A DNA stretch of 15,572 nt from Candidatus Gastranaerophilales bacterium (GTDB lineage Bacteria; Cyanobacteriota; Vampirovibrionia; Gastranaerophilales; Gastranaerophilaceae): contig CALUVK010000023.1 of NCBI GenBank assembly GCA_944324205.1, forward strand, positions 1-15,572, in the 5' to 3' direction. The position numbers and the translations under genes are program-made. The first letter of the stretch is position 1; each line of letters starts with the position of its first letter. Positions 14,082 to 15,572 of the stretch are shown here, in pieces. Below the pieces are notes generated by a model. The model worked only from the letters and a program-made list of their open reading frames with translations, did no database searches and had not been told where the DNA came from.

Positions 14082-15134
14082 ATGAAGAAAATATTGTTGT
14101 TTTTAGGAATGTCTTTATCAATTTTATCAGCTGTAGCTGAAGATAATGTTTTGCAGACAATTGAAATTGTGCCGGTCAAAGATACTTATAATATTGTTTT
14201 AGTATCTGATAAAGCTGTTGATGTCAAAAAAACAATTAAAGCACCCAACCAAATCACATTAGATTTAAAAGATATCAGAGCTTCAAAAAACTTGAACACA
14301 GTATACAACAATGTTTCAAATGTTGATACAGTTCTGGTAGAACCGGCAGGAAATGGTATCAGTATTTTCTTCCAGGCAGAAAATGCTCAAGGAACAAGTG
14401 TTTCTTTTGACTCTTTAGCTCCGGCTATGCCTGTAAAATCTGAACAAAAAGTTCATCTTAGCAACCCGGTAGAGAGTTATGCGCCTATATACAAAGAAGA
14501 TATGCAGCCTGCAAAAACATCTAACTTATTCAACAGACTTAAAAATTCTTCTGCAATGGAAGGCTTAAGAGATTCTGTAGATGAAGATACTGTTTCTGAC
14601 ACAGCAAATAAAGCTTTTTCTTTTGGTTTAATCGGACTTCTGGTATTTGCAGTAATCAGATTGTTCAAACGCAAAGAACCGGATATGAAAATTGGTTTAA
14701 GCCAGAGTTTGAATGAACGTGAAATTGAAATGTACAGAGGCCAGCAACCGATAGGAACATCCTATGTAAACGTAGAAAAACCATTCACAACAGTAAATTA
14801 CGGATTGAACGCATATCAAAGAGAAAACAGAAACCCGTACGAAACCGAAGCACCTATCCATAATCCACGTTTAAGAAGTTATGTAAACCCTTCTTATAAT
14901 CAAAATGTACAAACACAACCTATGCCGGAAAGACCTTCAATACAAATGGCTGTTCAGCCACAAGTCAGAAAAAATACAACCCCGGTAAACACAGCACCGG
15001 TAAACCAATCTAACCCAAATATTGATAATCTCAAATTTTTGGAATCAATGACTGCTATTTATGAAAAAAGCGGACGGCACGATCTGGCACAAGGACTTAA
15101 AGCCAGCTTAAGTAAAAATAACCTCAAACAATAA
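14082..15134 (+). CDS. Secreted, membrane-anchored protein with AMIN-like N-terminal domain
   Basis: 350 aa. Residues 1-19 form a signal peptide (KK, hydrophobic LLFLGMSLSILS, then AVAED with likely cleavage after A19). Residues about 22-112 resemble an AMIN domain, a beta-rich module that binds peptidoglycan or targets envelope machines such as PilQ and N-acetylmuramoyl amidases. The repeated strand pattern around YNIVLVSDKAV and NQITLDLKDIRA and the final GISIFFQA support this. A linker leads to one membrane helix (about 178-194, followed by RLFKRKEP, so the C-terminus should be cytosolic). Residues 200-310 are Pro/Gln/Asn-rich and disordered, and residues 314-350 form a predicted helix. 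This is not an amidase, because no catalytic domain follows. GAGAG purines before the ATG form the ribosome site, partly masked by the leader fold. A role in envelope organisation or pili is a reasonable guess. Confidence 0.75.
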   Translation: MKKILLFLGMSLSILSAVAEDNVLQTIEIVPVKDTYNIVLVSDKAVDVKKTIKAPNQITLDLKDIRASKNLNTVYNNVSNVDTVLVEPAGNGISIFFQAENAQGTSVSFDSLAPAMPVKSEQKVHLSNPVESYAPIYKEDMQPAKTSNLFNRLKNSSAMEGLRDSVDEDTVSDTANKAFSFGLIGLLVFAVIRLFKRKEPDMKIGLSQSLNEREIEMYRGQQPIGTSYVNVEKPFTTVNYGLNAYQRENRNPYETEAPIHNPRLRSYVNPSYNQNVQTQPMPERPSIQMAVQPQVRKNTTPVNTAPVNQSNPNIDNLKFLESMTAIYEKSGRHDLAQGLKASLSKNNLKQ

Positions 15135-15168
15135 TAAATAGAACAAAAAAGAATTTGCAAACTATAAT

Positions 15169-15198
15169 AAAAAGGCGGATTGAAAATTTTCAATCCGC
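15169..15198 (-). terminator. Factor-independent terminator of the 15225 gene
   Basis: GCGGATTGAA (15175-15184) and TTCAATCCGC (15189-15198) form a perfect 10-bp stem around AATT. On the minus strand it is followed by a C and a run of five U (15169-15173), so it terminates the minus-strand gene that stops at 15225. On the plus strand the hairpin also lies 40 nt after the 14082 gene's stop but lacks a T-tract (ACTATATA follows), so it is at best a weak terminator in that direction. Confidence 0.85.
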
Positions 15199-15224
15199 AC
15201 TATATATGATTGGGGAATATGTAT

Positions 15225-15572
15225 TTATCCTAAAACCTGTTCCAAATCACCGAGGATACCTTCATGGTTTCCGCCGCAATTACATTCACAAGTTACCTTG
15301 CCGTTTACCTCAACTTTTACCTCGTGGTCTTTTATCGCAGCTAAGATGTCATCCAGTTTTGCCATCAAATCTGTATCATCATATTTATTGTCTTCAATGT
15401 TATTAAGAATATTAATGATAGTATCCATTTTTTCTAATATTGCCTTGTCATTTGCATTTGATATGTTCTTGAATTCATTCAATGCATTCAGGATAGCTGT
15501 TGTGTTAGCATCATTCTTATCCATCTTTGCAAGAATTTCATTTTTAGCAGTTTCGATTGTTACATTGATAAC
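15225..15572 (-). CDS. Partial helical protein with Cys-rich C-terminal tail
   Basis: The frame stays open to the window edge, so this is the last 115 residues of a longer protein and the ATG at 15524 is probably internal. The visible part is amphipathic and helix-rich, with degenerate repeats built on ILAKMDK, ILEKMDTIINIL and LMAKLDDILAAI, suggesting a long coiled-coil or rod. It ends in a beta-like segment (EVKVEVNGKVTCECNC), a C-x-C-x-C cluster, a glycine-rich turn and the amphipathic tail EGILGDLEQVLG. There is no membrane segment in the visible part. I do not recognise the family; the distinctive C-terminal tail may be a lineage-specific module. A strong terminator follows at 15198-15169. 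Confidence 0.75.
   Translation of the reverse strand, partial: VINVTIETAKNEILAKMDKNDANTTAILNALNEFKNISNANDKAILEKMDTIINILNNIEDNKYDDTDLMAKLDDILAAIKDHEVKVEVNGKVTCECNCGGNHEGILGDLEQVLG

Noticed and set aside
15155..15406. Plus-strand 83-codon frame
   Set aside because: It runs through the terminator hairpin and antisense to the better-supported minus-strand gene.

Overview
The window is low-GC bacterial chromosome, densely coded with short spacers, and shows no phage, transposon, rRNA, tRNA or CRISPR sequence. The best guess for the host is a gut non-photosynthetic cyanobacterial relative (Gastranaerophilales/Vampirovibrionia type). This rests on the AT-rich composition, the cyanobacteria-like PgpH-YbeY-DgkA order, an AMIN-like secreted protein and lineage-style proteins of unknown function. 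It is an inference from memory, not a proven assignment.

Layout. (1) 92-3776, minus strand: a five-gene operon read cdd, small zinc-ribbon protein, pgpH (c-di-AMP phosphodiesterase), ybeY (rRNA-processing endoribonuclease), dgkA (lipid kinase), with tight spacing and two 14-nt overlaps. (2) 3924-5597, plus: an unrecognised 557-aa protein. (3) 5605-5838, minus: an open frame with protein-like composition but no start codon, probably a decayed 3' gene end. (4) 5836-6681, plus: a MalG-type sugar ABC permease with no partner genes beside it. (5) 6695-8792, minus: a P-loop uridine-kinase-family enzyme, queD (queuosine/7-deazaguanine pathway) and a class I SAM methyltransferase. (6) 8945-10588, plus: an unrecognised three-helix membrane protein with a large C-terminal domain. 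(7) 10710-13969, plus: hom (homoserine dehydrogenase) translationally coupled to an MMPL/RND-type exporter that starts at TTG. (8) 13971-14081: a perfect TetR-type palindrome followed by a leader able to fold and mask the ribosome binding site of the 14082-15134 gene, which encodes an AMIN-like secreted/membrane-anchored protein. (9) 15169-15572, minus: a factor-independent terminator and the 3' part of a helical protein with a Cys-rich tail.

Most genes are ordinary housekeeping. The signals most worth a second look are regulatory. Near-consensus promoters at 5799-5827 and 8908-8936 place the transcription start almost on the start codon (likely leaderless mRNAs). An 11-bp inverted repeat overlaps the -35 at 8908. 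A TAGACC-N4-GGTCTA palindrome lies at 13971-13994. The folded leader is at 14014-14065. I found no convincing new multi-gene system.
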